DNA of 64,000 nt from Bog-473 sp049513455. Its GTDB lineage: Bacteria > Actinomycetota > Acidimicrobiia > Acidimicrobiales > RAAP-2. Where the stretch lies: assembly GCA_049513455.1 (NCBI GenBank), contig JBEKWB010000002.1:124001-188000 (forward strand), given 5' to 3'. The notes beneath the pieces are model-generated. The model was not told the DNA's origin, did no database searches, and saw only the letters and a program-made list of their open reading frames with translations. Positions within the stretch are counted from its first letter, which is position 1, and every line of letters starts with the position of its first letter. The position numbers and the translations under genes were made by a program. Shown piece after piece: positions 1 through 7,366 of this stretch.

Positions 1-549
1 GGATTGGGCCCCGCGGACTCCGACATAGTCCACCTCCCCGGGTGCTTCGCCGCTGTCCGCCAACCGGCCGAGTCGCTCGTCGTCCATGAAGGCGACCCGT
101 ACACCGGCATCAGCGAGCGCGTAGGCCAACTCGGGGCCCGTCCACCACGAGTTCAACGGGACGACTATCGCCCCGAGCAGAGCCGCCCCCCAGAACGACA
201 TGACGAACTCGGGGTAGTTCCGCATGGCGATGGCCACCCGGTCTCCCTTGCGGACTCCGAGACCACTGGACAGTTCGCCGGCGAGCGCGAGCGCGGTACG
301 CCGGACGTCGGCGAAGGTCAGCCGTTCATCTTCGAACACGAGATGATCGAGGGCCTCGTGGGTGGCCGACATCCGGAAGATGTCGACGATGGTCCGAGGC
401 GCGCGGATGAAGGCGCGCAGGGGAACTCCGTCGAGGACGAGGGGCTCCACCTCGAAGGGTGCGCCAGGGCCGATGAGCGCCTGAAGCCTCTCGTCGGCGA
501 AGTAGACATCATTCGGGCCGAGGCCTACCTCTTCAGGAGCAGATGACAT
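1..549 (-). CDS. AMP-forming acyl-CoA synthetase, N-terminal part (runs off the window)
   Basis: The protein would activate a carboxylic acid as acyl-AMP and pass it to CoA. Only the first 183 codons are visible. The frame is open through base 1, so the P-loop and the C-terminal lysine lie outside. The visible part has typical ANL-family N-terminal features: VFEDERLTFADV near residue 63, GDRVAIAMRNYPEFV near residue 90, then a VVPLNSWWT segment. The ATG at 549 follows a strong AGGAGG ribosome site (554-559). It starts 13 bases after the stop of the TetR gene, so the two are probably co-transcribed. The substrate cannot be read from this fragment. A steroid-, terpene- or fatty-acid-derived acid is inferred from the surrounding genes. 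Confidence 0.85.
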   Translation of the reverse strand, partial: MSSAPEEVGLGPNDVYFADERLQALIGPGAPFEVEPLVLDGVPLRAFIRAPRTIVDIFRMSATHEALDHLVFEDERLTFADVRRTALALAGELSSGLGVRKGDRVAIAMRNYPEFVMSFWGAALLGAIVVPLNSWWTGPELAYALADAGVRVAFMDDERLGRLADSGEAPGEVDYVGVRGAQS

Positions 550-562
550 CTCTCCTCCTGAC

Positions 563-1342
563 TCAGCCGGCCGCGGTTGCCCGGCCGCGGGTGTGCCGTC
601 CCAGCTTCTTCTCCCAGCCGGGCGGGATACGGGCCCCCAGTCCGAGCAGGCAGAAGCGGATGAGTTCGCCTGACGCAGGTCGTGGGCCGCTCAGCGAGTT
701 GCCCAGGTACACATTGCGTTGGTGAGCATCGTAGACGTCGTACAGATTGGATGCGGCGACCTCGCTGTCGCCGACCTCGATCTGCCCCGACTGCATGGCG
801 TCTTCCACCATGGCAGCCAGGACCAGGATGACCGGACGGTGGGCCGCGCTGACCTGGTCGGGGGAGGTCACCGATGTCTGAACCGTAAAGCGGGCCATAG
901 CCCGGCTGAAGTTCTGGTCCGTGTGCTGGCGCGCTTCCGTCGTGGCGAAGTAGAGGGCCTCACCCAGGCGCTCGAGCGGGTCGGCGATGTCGGCCGTCGC
1001 TTTCTCGATCAGCCGGGCGAACACGATCTGAGATTCCTCGATCAGCGCGACAAGCAAATCGTCCTTGCCTTCGAAATGCCGGTAGAGAACACGGACGGAC
1101 ACGCCGGCCTCCGCCGCGATGTTCTGCATCGTCAGCTCTTCTGCGTCGAGCCGGCGCATCAGGCGGGCGGCGGCATTGATCAGGTCCCGGGCCTGCCGCA
1201 CGGCCTTGTCCGAGGCCGACCCGAGGGACCGCCCGAGAACCCGGGCATGCCAATCGGGAAGGGACGGCGCGAACCACACCTGGGCCAGCGCCTCGTTCGT
1301 CCCTTCTGGGCCGGTGGACTCGGCCGGGGATGCCTTCGCCAT
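563..1342 (-). CDS. TetR-family transcriptional regulator
   Basis: A 259-residue DNA-binding repressor. The helix-turn-helix lies near residues 70-90 (TMQNIAAEAGVSVRVLYRHF), followed by the usual EGKDDLL segment and an all-helical ligand-binding half. A long N-terminal tail of about 45 residues precedes the HTH. The ATG at 1342 was chosen over an upstream in-frame start at 1447 because the extra 35 residues are Arg/Gly/Pro-rich and unlike the family. The gene precedes the acyl-CoA synthetase at the window edge and is divergent from three acyl-CoA dehydrogenases. Its likely role is a ligand-responsive repressor of both transcripts, acting at the inverted repeat at 1504-1529. The ligand is unknown and is probably an acyl-CoA. 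Confidence 0.9.
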   Translation of the reverse strand: MAKASPAESTGPEGTNEALAQVWFAPSLPDWHARVLGRSLGSASDKAVRQARDLINAAARLMRRLDAEELTMQNIAAEAGVSVRVLYRHFEGKDDLLVALIEESQIVFARLIEKATADIADPLERLGEALYFATTEARQHTDQNFSRAMARFTVQTSVTSPDQVSAAHRPVILVLAAMVEDAMQSGQIEVGDSEVAASNLYDVYDAHQRNVYLGNSLSGPRPASGELIRFCLLGLGARIPPGWEKKLGRHTRGRATAAG

Positions 1343-1500
1343 GTTCAGACCCCTACCGACTGGGATCGACGGCTCTTCGACGACACGAGCAGGCCCGCCC
1401 CCTTCCCGTGGCCACTCCCCCGAGCGGCCCGCAGACGAACGTAACAAGATTCCGGCTCACCGTCAATATGAGTAGCACTTCTCGTAACTCCGATCCCGTG

Positions 1501-1529
1501 TTGACGGTAACCGCGTTGTCAGTTACCGT
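1501..1529 (+). promoter_or_regulatory. Sigma70-like promoter overlapped by an 8-bp inverted repeat
   Basis: TTGACG at 1501-1506 and TACCGT at 1524-1529 are spaced 17 bases apart, which fits an actinobacterial housekeeping promoter reading right. The perfect inverted repeat ACGGTAAC (1504-1511) and GTTACCGT (1522-1529), with a 10-base spacer, covers the -35 and -10 elements. This geometry fits repression by the adjacent TetR protein. The match is seen directly. The protein that binds it is inferred. Confidence 0.6.
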
Positions 1530-1618
1530 GCTTTCCGTTGCCTAGGAGGCCGGGGGTCTCGCCGACGATCGCGTCTGGCGGGTGGCTCCCGGCGGCCAAC
1601 TCGAGGGAGGGGACGAGC

Positions 1619-1717
1619 ATGAACGACCGCCAGGACCCTCCACTATCCGTGTCGAGCGATGACGGTCGAAGAGGACGGCGCCCAGGTGCGCGACGTCGCC
1701 TTCGGGTAGGTCGATAG
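1619..1717 (+). CDS. Possible 32-residue arginine-rich leader peptide
   Basis: An ATG at 1619 sits six bases after a very strong GGGAGGGG-type ribosome site and opens a 32-codon frame ending with TAG at 1715-1717, 28 bases before the acyl-CoA dehydrogenase start. The peptide is very basic (a run like GRRGRRPGARRRLR), with no recognised family. It lies downstream of the promoter at 1501-1529. It could be a leader peptide, a translated regulator of the operon, or chance coding in GC-rich DNA. No homologue is known to me. Confidence 0.3.
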   Translation: MNDRQDPPLSVSSDDGRRGRRPGARRRLRVGR

Positions 1718-1745
1718 AGACAGGCAGCAATCAAGGAGACTTGGC

Positions 1746-2855
1746 ATGGACCCCTCCGCTTCAGACGACCAGAAACTGATCATGGAGACGTCGGGCCGTC
1801 TCATGGACCAGCTGTGCCCGCTGACCGAGGTGCGCGCCAGCGCCTACCGGGACGCGGAGTTCGCTCTGGCCTATCGCCGGCGGGCTTCTGAGCTCGGCTG
1901 GTTCTCCATGTTGGTCCCCGAGGAGCTCGGCGGTGGAAATGTCTCCGGTAACGGAGTGTTGGATGCCACGCTCATCGCGTTCGAAAGAGGCCGACGCCTC
2001 CAACCAGCTCCGTTCGTGGGGACAAACGTGGTGGCGTACGCCCTCGCACAGGCTGGATCCCCGGACCAGAAGGTCAAGGTACTGCCGGGGCTGATGAGCG
2101 GCGAGGTCTCGGCCGCCTGGTTACCTCTCCCGACAGCCCCGGGCCAGGGGATCAGCGCGACCCGCACGTCGTCGGGCTACGAGCTCTCGGGCCGGTCCAC
2201 GCACGTCCAGGATGCCGACAGCGCAGCATGGCTTCTCGTGACGGCCGAGACGGACAGTGGCGTGATACAGGCCCTGATCGACCCGACCGCAGCCGGTCTG
2301 ACGGTCACCCCGCTTGACTCGCTCGACATCACCCGCGGCTTTGCCGAGGTGGAGTTGGACGGGCTCGAGGTACCCGCTTCCGCTCTCCTGGGCGAAGGGG
2401 ACGCCGGCGAGTTGGTGGAGCGACAACTGGCCGTGGCGTGTGTGCTCACCGCGGCGGAGTCGGTCGGGGCGATGGACCACGACTTCGAGATGGCCCTCCA
2501 GTACGCCAAGGATCGCATCGCCTTCGGCCGTCCCATCGGTTCCTTCCAGGCGATCAAACACCTGCTGGCGGACACGAGCCTGATGCTCGAGATGAGCAAG
2601 GCCATCGTTCTGGCGGCGGCCAACAGCGTCGGGACCGACGATGGCTACGGTCTGGAAGCGGCCAGTATGGCCAAGGCCTTCGTGGGCGACTGTGGTGTCG
2701 ATCTGGCCCAGAACTGCTTTCAGGTCTTCGGCGGCATCGGCTTCACCTGGGAGCACGACCAGCATCTGTACCTGCGACGGGTCACCACCGACTCCGCACT
2801 CTTCGGCGGCCCGGCCTGGCACCGCGAGCGCCTCTGCCAGCTGTCCGGGCTCTGA
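1746..2855 (+). CDS. Acyl-CoA dehydrogenase (FadE-type), 369 aa
   Basis: A flavin-dependent enzyme for alpha,beta-dehydrogenation of an acyl-CoA. The order is an N-terminal helical domain with LGWFSMLVPEELGG (about 50-64), a diverged middle beta domain, and a C-terminal helical domain with YAKDRIAFGRPIGSFQAIKH and FQVFGGIGFTWEHDQHLYLR near the end. The 369-residue length and weak middle domain match the smaller subunit of the heteromeric FadE pairs of steroid catabolism. No catalytic Glu at the classical EGT site is visible. The start is ATG with AAGGAG upstream. It is the first gene of a run with the next two dehydrogenases, which begin 15 bases downstream, so a mixed complex is plausible. 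Confidence 0.9.
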   Translation: MDPSASDDQKLIMETSGRLMDQLCPLTEVRASAYRDAEFALAYRRRASELGWFSMLVPEELGGGNVSGNGVLDATLIAFERGRRLQPAPFVGTNVVAYALAQAGSPDQKVKVLPGLMSGEVSAAWLPLPTAPGQGISATRTSSGYELSGRSTHVQDADSAAWLLVTAETDSGVIQALIDPTAAGLTVTPLDSLDITRGFAEVELDGLEVPASALLGEGDAGELVERQLAVACVLTAAESVGAMDHDFEMALQYAKDRIAFGRPIGSFQAIKHLLADTSLMLEMSKAIVLAAANSVGTDDGYGLEAASMAKAFVGDCGVDLAQNCFQVFGGIGFTWEHDQHLYLRRVTTDSALFGGPAWHRERLCQLSGL

Positions 2856-2869
2856 TAGGGGACTCCACA

Positions 2870-4120
2870 ATGCCTGACATCGAGATCGAGCAGTTCCGCC
2901 GCGAAGCCCGTGCCTGGCTTGCAGCACACATGGAGCCCAGGCCTCGAGCGTCGCATCTCGGCGGTTCCGACAGTCGGACGCCCGAGGAGATCGCGGCCAG
3001 CCGCATCCTCCAGCGAAAGCTCTTCGACGGGGGGTGGGCCGGGATCTCCTATCCGAAGGAGTACGGCGGCCGCGGTCTCACCGCTGCCCACGAGCGTGCG
3101 TTCAGGGAGGAAGCGCTCGGCTACGTCCTACCCGACTTCGGCGGGGCCGGGCACGTCATGTTCGGGGCCATCGGCCGATCCTTACTCGCCCACGCCGGTC
3201 CCGCGTTCTTGGACAGGCACATCGCGAGGCTTCTGTCGGGCGAGGAGCTGTGGTGCCAGTTCTACTCCGAGCCCGAAGCCGGGTCGGATCTGGCCGGGAT
3301 CCGGACCTCGGCGACCCGGGACGGGGATCGGTGGCTCCTCCGCGGCTCAAAAATCTGGAGCACGGGTGCCGATCACGCCGACTACGCCATGTGCCTGGCC
3401 CGTACCGACTGGAACGCGCCCAAACACCAGGGTTTGACCTGGTTCGCGGTACCGACGAACGCCAAGGGGCTCACCATCCGGCCCATCGTGCAGATCAACG
3501 GGGCGGCCGGGTTCTGCGAGGAGTTCCTCGACGACGTCGAGGTGACCGACGACGACATCATCGGAGAGGTCAACAGGGGCTGGACCGTTGCCCAGACCAT
3601 GCTCGTCTATGAGCGGGGCGCGGGCAACGCCGGCGCGGTACCGGTGGAGCCCCGCCGGCTGGCCCCCGACCTGGTCGCCCTGGCGAGCAAGGTCGGTCGC
3701 GATGCCGACCCGGTGGCCCGGCAGCTACTCGCCCGCGCCCATGTGAACGACTACGCCCAGTTTCACCTTGGGCGTCGTGTGGCGGCAAAGCTCCGTTCCG
3801 CGCAGACACCGGATCCGGCCGTGGCCGCCTACGGCAAGCTGGCGGCGGGGACGCTGGTCCCCATCCGCGCGCGCATTGCCGTTGAGATCGGCGGCCTGTC
3901 GGCGCTCGGATGGGATGCGGGCGACAGCTCGGGGCGACGCCCGGCCACTGACTACCTCAACGGCCGTATGGGTTCGATCGCCGCCGGGACCAATGAGATG
4001 CAGCGCAACGGCATCGGCGAGCGCGTCCTCGGTCTGCCGCGCGAACCGAGCTTCGACTCCCACAAGCCCTTCGTCGAGGTCGTACGGGCTGCCCGCAACT
4101 GGGATGGTCGCGTCGGATGA
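2870..4120 (+). CDS. Acyl-CoA dehydrogenase (FadE-type), 416 aa
   Basis: The larger kind of FadE subunit. It opens with IEQFRREARAWLAAH, then FAD/acyl-CoA segments GGWAGISYPKEYGGRG (about 45-60), WCQFYSEPEAGSDLAGIRT (about 128-146) and KIWSTGADHADYAMCLART. The C-terminal signature is IAAGTNEMQRNGIGERVLGL. Ala replaces the classical Glu at the EGT position, as in heteromeric steroid dehydrogenases. The ATG at 2870 was chosen because it lies 15 bases after the previous stop and matches the paralogue's N-terminus. The frame is open further upstream but overlaps the preceding gene. Its neighbour on the right is a close paralogue, apparently a tandem duplicate. Confidence 0.9.
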   Translation: MPDIEIEQFRREARAWLAAHMEPRPRASHLGGSDSRTPEEIAASRILQRKLFDGGWAGISYPKEYGGRGLTAAHERAFREEALGYVLPDFGGAGHVMFGAIGRSLLAHAGPAFLDRHIARLLSGEELWCQFYSEPEAGSDLAGIRTSATRDGDRWLLRGSKIWSTGADHADYAMCLARTDWNAPKHQGLTWFAVPTNAKGLTIRPIVQINGAAGFCEEFLDDVEVTDDDIIGEVNRGWTVAQTMLVYERGAGNAGAVPVEPRRLAPDLVALASKVGRDADPVARQLLARAHVNDYAQFHLGRRVAAKLRSAQTPDPAVAAYGKLAAGTLVPIRARIAVEIGGLSALGWDAGDSSGRRPATDYLNGRMGSIAAGTNEMQRNGIGERVLGLPREPSFDSHKPFVEVVRAARNWDGRVG

Positions 4121-4143
4121 CTGGTGGCATCGGAGCAGACGCT

Positions 4144-5409
4144 ATGACCGGCGCCGCAGATCTCGAGGAGTTCCGCCGCGAGGCGCGACTGTGGATTCGC
4201 GCCAACCTGGAAGCGAAGACGGAGGCCTCCGTGCGGACGGCGCCGAGAACGGACACAAAGTCGGCAGAAGACATCGCCGAGAACCGACAACGGCAGCGGC
4301 GGCTCCATGAGGGCGGCTTTGCCGGCATCTCATTCCCGAAGGAGTACGGAGGCCGAGGCCTCACGCCCGAGCACGAACGCGTTTTCAAGGAGGAGTCAGC
4401 CAACTATGTGACTCCCGATCTCGGCGGCGCCTACGCCATGACCCTCGGTCCGATTGCTCGGTCCATGATGACCCACGCTTCTGAAACGATGTGTCGCCGC
4501 CACATCCCCAAGATGCTCTCGGGCGAGGAGATCTGGTGCCAGTTCTACTCCGAGCCCGAAGCGGGGTCGGACCTGGCGGGAATCCGCACGGTGGCGGTTC
4601 GTGACGGGGAGCAGTGGGTCATCAACGGTTCGAAGATCTGGACCACCGGTGCGTACTACTCGGACTGGGCCATGTGCCTGGCGCGAACCGACTGGGACGT
4701 CCCGAAGCATCGCGGCCTGACGTGGTTCGCCATCCCGACGTCGGCCAAAGGTGTGACGATTCACCAAATTCCGCAGATCGACGGCAACGCCGGGTTCTGC
4801 CAGGAGTTTCTCGACGATGTGGTCGTTCCGGCCGAACATGTATTCGGGGCGGTCAACGACGGCTGGACGGTCGCGCAGACCATGCTCGTGTACGAGAGGG
4901 GAGGCGGGACCCCCATGACAGTGGGCCTGGCCCCCGGCGAGCGCACCCTCGCGCCGGACCTCGTCGACCTGCTCCGTCGGGTCGGGCGGGATCAGGATCC
5001 AGTGGCCCGCCAGGCGGTAGCCAGGGCCCACATCAATGACTACGCCCTGGCCCATCTGGGCCGGCGCCTGAGCCGGCGGCTGGCCGCATCCGAGACGCCC
5101 AACCCGGCGGTCGCCGCCTACGGCAAGCTGGCATCGGGCACCTATGCCCCCATCAGGGCGAGGATCGCCATCGAGATTGGCGGCCCCATGGCGCTGTCGT
5201 GGCGACCCGGCGAGGACGGCGCGGACGATACGGCCCTCAACTACCTGAATGGGCGCATGGTCGCAATCGCCTCGGGCACCAACGAGATGCAGCGCAACGG
5301 CATCGGAGAGCGGGTGCTCGGCCTGCCGAGGGAACCCACCTTCGACTCCCGGAAGCCATTCTCCGAGGTCGTCCGCGCGGCTCGGCAGTGGGACGGGCGG
5401 GTGGGGTGA
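4144..5409 (+). CDS. Acyl-CoA dehydrogenase (FadE-type), paralogue of the preceding gene, 421 aa
   Basis: A close paralogue of the gene at 2870, with the same order of segments: GGFAGISFPKEYGGRG, WCQFYSEPEAGSDLAGIRT, KIWTTGAYYSDWAMCLART and IASGTNEMQRNGIGERVLGL. The start at 4144 has GGAG eight bases upstream and aligns with the paralogue's start. An alternative ATG at 4117 overlaps the previous stop as ATGA and would add nine residues. Ser replaces the classical catalytic Glu. Adjacent duplication suggests either two substrates of different chain length or alternative partners for the 369-residue subunit at 1746. Confidence 0.9.
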   Translation: MTGAADLEEFRREARLWIRANLEAKTEASVRTAPRTDTKSAEDIAENRQRQRRLHEGGFAGISFPKEYGGRGLTPEHERVFKEESANYVTPDLGGAYAMTLGPIARSMMTHASETMCRRHIPKMLSGEEIWCQFYSEPEAGSDLAGIRTVAVRDGEQWVINGSKIWTTGAYYSDWAMCLARTDWDVPKHRGLTWFAIPTSAKGVTIHQIPQIDGNAGFCQEFLDDVVVPAEHVFGAVNDGWTVAQTMLVYERGGGTPMTVGLAPGERTLAPDLVDLLRRVGRDQDPVARQAVARAHINDYALAHLGRRLSRRLAASETPNPAVAAYGKLASGTYAPIRARIAIEIGGPMALSWRPGEDGADDTALNYLNGRMVAIASGTNEMQRNGIGERVLGLPREPTFDSRKPFSEVVRAARQWDGRVG

Positions 5410-5483
5410 GTGGCCGTGCCCGTTGATCCCGATGCAGCTACGAGATAGTTTGATACCATACTTTTTGCTACCGAAGGAATGAT

Positions 5484-5924
5484 TTGACCGTCCGGAGCAC
5501 ACTCACCCCCGACAAGCTGCAGGCAGCGACCGTCGCCCTCATGGGGGCGGAGCGAAGGCTGCGCGCCAGGGATCAGCAGGGCCGCCACCTCACCAGCTCA
5601 CAGCTGAGGGCCCTTTTCGCTCTCGACGGCAACGATGCTGTGCCGGCCGGTCAGCTGGCCCGGGCGGCCGACCTCAACCCGGCCACCATCACGGCGATGC
5701 TCGACAGTCTCGCCCGCAACGGGATCATCGAGCGGCAACCCGACCCGGACGACCGCCGGGTGATCCTGGTCTCACTGACGGAGGCCGGCCAGGATCTCAT
5801 GGCCGAGAGGCGAGAGCGTTGGTTCGCTCTGTGGGACGAACACCTCGGTGACCTCTCACCGGAAGAACTCGATTTTGCCGTCGACGTGCTCCGACGGGTG
5901 ACTCGCGTGATCAGCAACCTGTAA
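5484..5924 (+). CDS. MarR-family transcriptional regulator
   Basis: A 146-residue winged-helix regulator. The recognition region is LTSSQLRALFAL, then QLARAADLNPATITAMLDSLARNG, followed by the wing with the PDPDDRR turn typical of MarR and a C-terminal dimerisation helix. The start is TTG at 5484 with GAAGGA five bases upstream; the nearby ATG at 5479 is out of frame. It sits between the acyl-CoA dehydrogenase run and an amidohydrolase and probably responds to an aromatic or acyl ligand. The AT-rich stretch just upstream (about 5446-5470) likely holds its promoter. Confidence 0.9.
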   Translation: MTVRSTLTPDKLQAATVALMGAERRLRARDQQGRHLTSSQLRALFALDGNDAVPAGQLARAADLNPATITAMLDSLARNGIIERQPDPDDRRVILVSLTEAGQDLMAERRERWFALWDEHLGDLSPEELDFAVDVLRRVTRVISNL

Positions 5925-5948
5925 CAGATCGACCAAGGGAGGATCCAG

Positions 5949-7163
5949 ATGGACTACGGATTGGTGGACGCGGACAACCACTACTACGAGTCGGAGGACT
6001 GCTTCACCCGCTTCGGAGACGAGGAGGTGGAGCGCTTCGTCAAGTGGTACTCGCAGGGCAAGAAGAAGTTTGTCGCGTTCGGTCAGACCTTCCAGACGAT
6101 GGTTCCCAACCCGACGTTCAATCCCGTCACGAAACCCGGCATCATGCACAAACGGCTCCGGGAGCTCGCCGAGGGCGGCGAACGGAAGAACCTCGACAAC
6201 AATGACCGCCAGCGATGGGGTGGCCAGATTGAGCCGCTGTCCGAGCACTACCGGGACCGGGACGCCCGTCTCCGCGTCATGGACGAGCAGGGCGTCGACA
6301 CGGTGTGGTTGTTCCCAACGCTGGCCGTAGGGGTTGAGGGACTCAACCCCGAGATGGTTCAGATGACCTACAAGCTCTTCCACTCGTTCAACCGATGGCT
6401 GGAGGAAGACTGGGGATGGAGTTACAAGGACCGCATCATCTCGGCCGCCGCCATCCCGGTGCTGGATCCGGTCGAGGCCACGAGGGAACTCGACTCTGTG
6501 CTTGAGCGTGGCGCTCGCCTGATCGTGCTTCGCCCCGGTCCGGCCAACGGGCGCTCGCCGGCGGACTTGTCCTGGGACCCGTTCTGGTCCCGGGTTCAGG
6601 AGGCCGACGTCCCGGTGACCTATCACGTCCACGGGGGCGGCGACGCCTACGACGACGCCTTCAGGCTGCTGTGGCAGCGCAACGGCGTCACTGACCGGGT
6701 CTACGACCAGGCTCTCCGGATGGCGTTGTTCGGTGGTGACCGGACGATCCTGGACACGGTGGCTGCGTTGGTGTTGGGCAATCTCTTCGGCCGGTTCCCC
6801 AAGCTGCGGATCGCCACCATCGAGCTCGGCTGTGCCTGGGTTCCCTACTGCCTGCATATGCTCGACCACGCCGGCCTTTCCATAACCGACCGCTACATCG
6901 AAGCGTTCGGCCAGAGGTCCGATGAGCGTCCCTCCGAGGTCTTCAAGCGTCATTTCTGGGTGTCGCCGTTCCCGGAGGAGGACGTGATCGGGCTCACGAA
7001 TCTCATCGGCGCCGACCATGTGCTGTTCGGCTCCGACTGGCCCCATGCCGAGGGGACGGAACAGCCGGGTGACTACGCCCGCTACATCGAGAAGCTGGAC
7101 GAGGACGACCGGCGCAAGGTCCTGCGGGACAACGCCCTCTCACTCCTGGCACCCTCGGCCTGA
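5949..7163 (+). CDS. Amidohydrolase-superfamily (amidohydrolase_2) metal-dependent hydrolase, 404 aa
   Basis: A TIM-barrel hydrolase or decarboxylase of the amidohydrolase_2 type. The N-terminal VDADNHYYE replaces the classical HxH. A barrel histidine pair appears in TYHVHGGGDAYDDAF (about 217-231), and the C-terminal catalytic Asp is in VLFGSDWPHAEG (about 355-366), followed by KVLRDNALSLL. In actinobacteria such proteins recur in steroid and aromatic catabolic clusters, but their substrates are mostly unassigned. The ATG follows GGGAGG. It lies 24 bases after the MarR gene. A second, distinct member of the superfamily lies at 44834. Confidence 0.85.
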   Translation: MDYGLVDADNHYYESEDCFTRFGDEEVERFVKWYSQGKKKFVAFGQTFQTMVPNPTFNPVTKPGIMHKRLRELAEGGERKNLDNNDRQRWGGQIEPLSEHYRDRDARLRVMDEQGVDTVWLFPTLAVGVEGLNPEMVQMTYKLFHSFNRWLEEDWGWSYKDRIISAAAIPVLDPVEATRELDSVLERGARLIVLRPGPANGRSPADLSWDPFWSRVQEADVPVTYHVHGGGDAYDDAFRLLWQRNGVTDRVYDQALRMALFGGDRTILDTVAALVLGNLFGRFPKLRIATIELGCAWVPYCLHMLDHAGLSITDRYIEAFGQRSDERPSEVFKRHFWVSPFPEEDVIGLTNLIGADHVLFGSDWPHAEGTEQPGDYARYIEKLDEDDRRKVLRDNALSLLAPSA

Positions 7164-7169
7164 TCTGCG

Positions 7170-7208
7170 CCGGCCCTCCGGGGCGGTCGTGGTCGACCTC
7201 AGGGCCGG
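7170..7208 (+). terminator. GC-rich hairpin after the amidohydrolase gene
   Basis: A perfect 8-base stem, CCGGCCCT (7170-7177) with AGGGCCGG (7201-7208), begins seven bases after the stop codon. The loop is 23 bases and no T-run follows, so it may only slow or protect the transcript end. Confidence 0.3.
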
Positions 7209-7325
7209 TGGCCCGCCGACGCTGCGCTGGCAGGCTCTGCCCATCGGCTCAGGAACCGATTGATACCGATGGAGTACGGCGATCAAGCGGGTGACGCGGG
7301 GCGGCAGAACCGTCTCCATATCTGC

Positions 7326-7343
7326 GCTAAACATGTACATGTT
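7326..7343 (-). promoter_or_regulatory. Recurrent operator-like motif with a perfect 14-bp palindrome
   Basis: AACATGTACATGTT at 7330-7343 is a perfect palindrome, 24 bases before the P450 start. Read on the minus strand, ATGTACATGTTT matches the recurrent island motif CTCTA(C/G)ATGTTT at 10 of 12 positions. It is probably an operator for the P450 gene. Confidence 0.55.
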
Positions 7344-7366
7344 GACGGAAGAGTAAGGGGGGCCGG

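Larger units (their letters stand above)
1343..1745. other. 403-base divergent intergenic region
   Basis: This region separates the TetR gene from the rightward acyl-CoA dehydrogenase operon. It holds a promoter overlapped by a perfect inverted repeat (1501-1529), a 32-codon reading frame with a strong ribosome site (1619-1717), and a clear AAGGAG ribosome site (about 1734-1739) before the acyl-CoA dehydrogenase start at 1746. No RNA gene was recognised. Confidence 0.7.

Noticed and set aside
4..546. Long open frame on the plus strand opposite the partial ligase gene
   Set aside because: The minus-strand frame encodes a recognisable ANL ligase with a strong ribosome site. The plus frame has no family features and shows mirror-image codon effects of GC-rich DNA.
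719..1444. Open plus-strand frame of 241 codons opposite the TetR gene
   Set aside because: It lacks a recognisable domain, and the minus-strand TetR HTH is unmistakable.
5446..5470. AT-rich stretch before the MarR gene as a further copy of the island motif
   Set aside because: The best alignment is weak and needs a shifted spacing. It is more likely just the MarR promoter.
5856..7046. Open minus-strand frame of 396 codons opposite the amidohydrolase
   Set aside because: No domain match. It is opposite a clear amidohydrolase and has the composition of a reverse-strand artefact.
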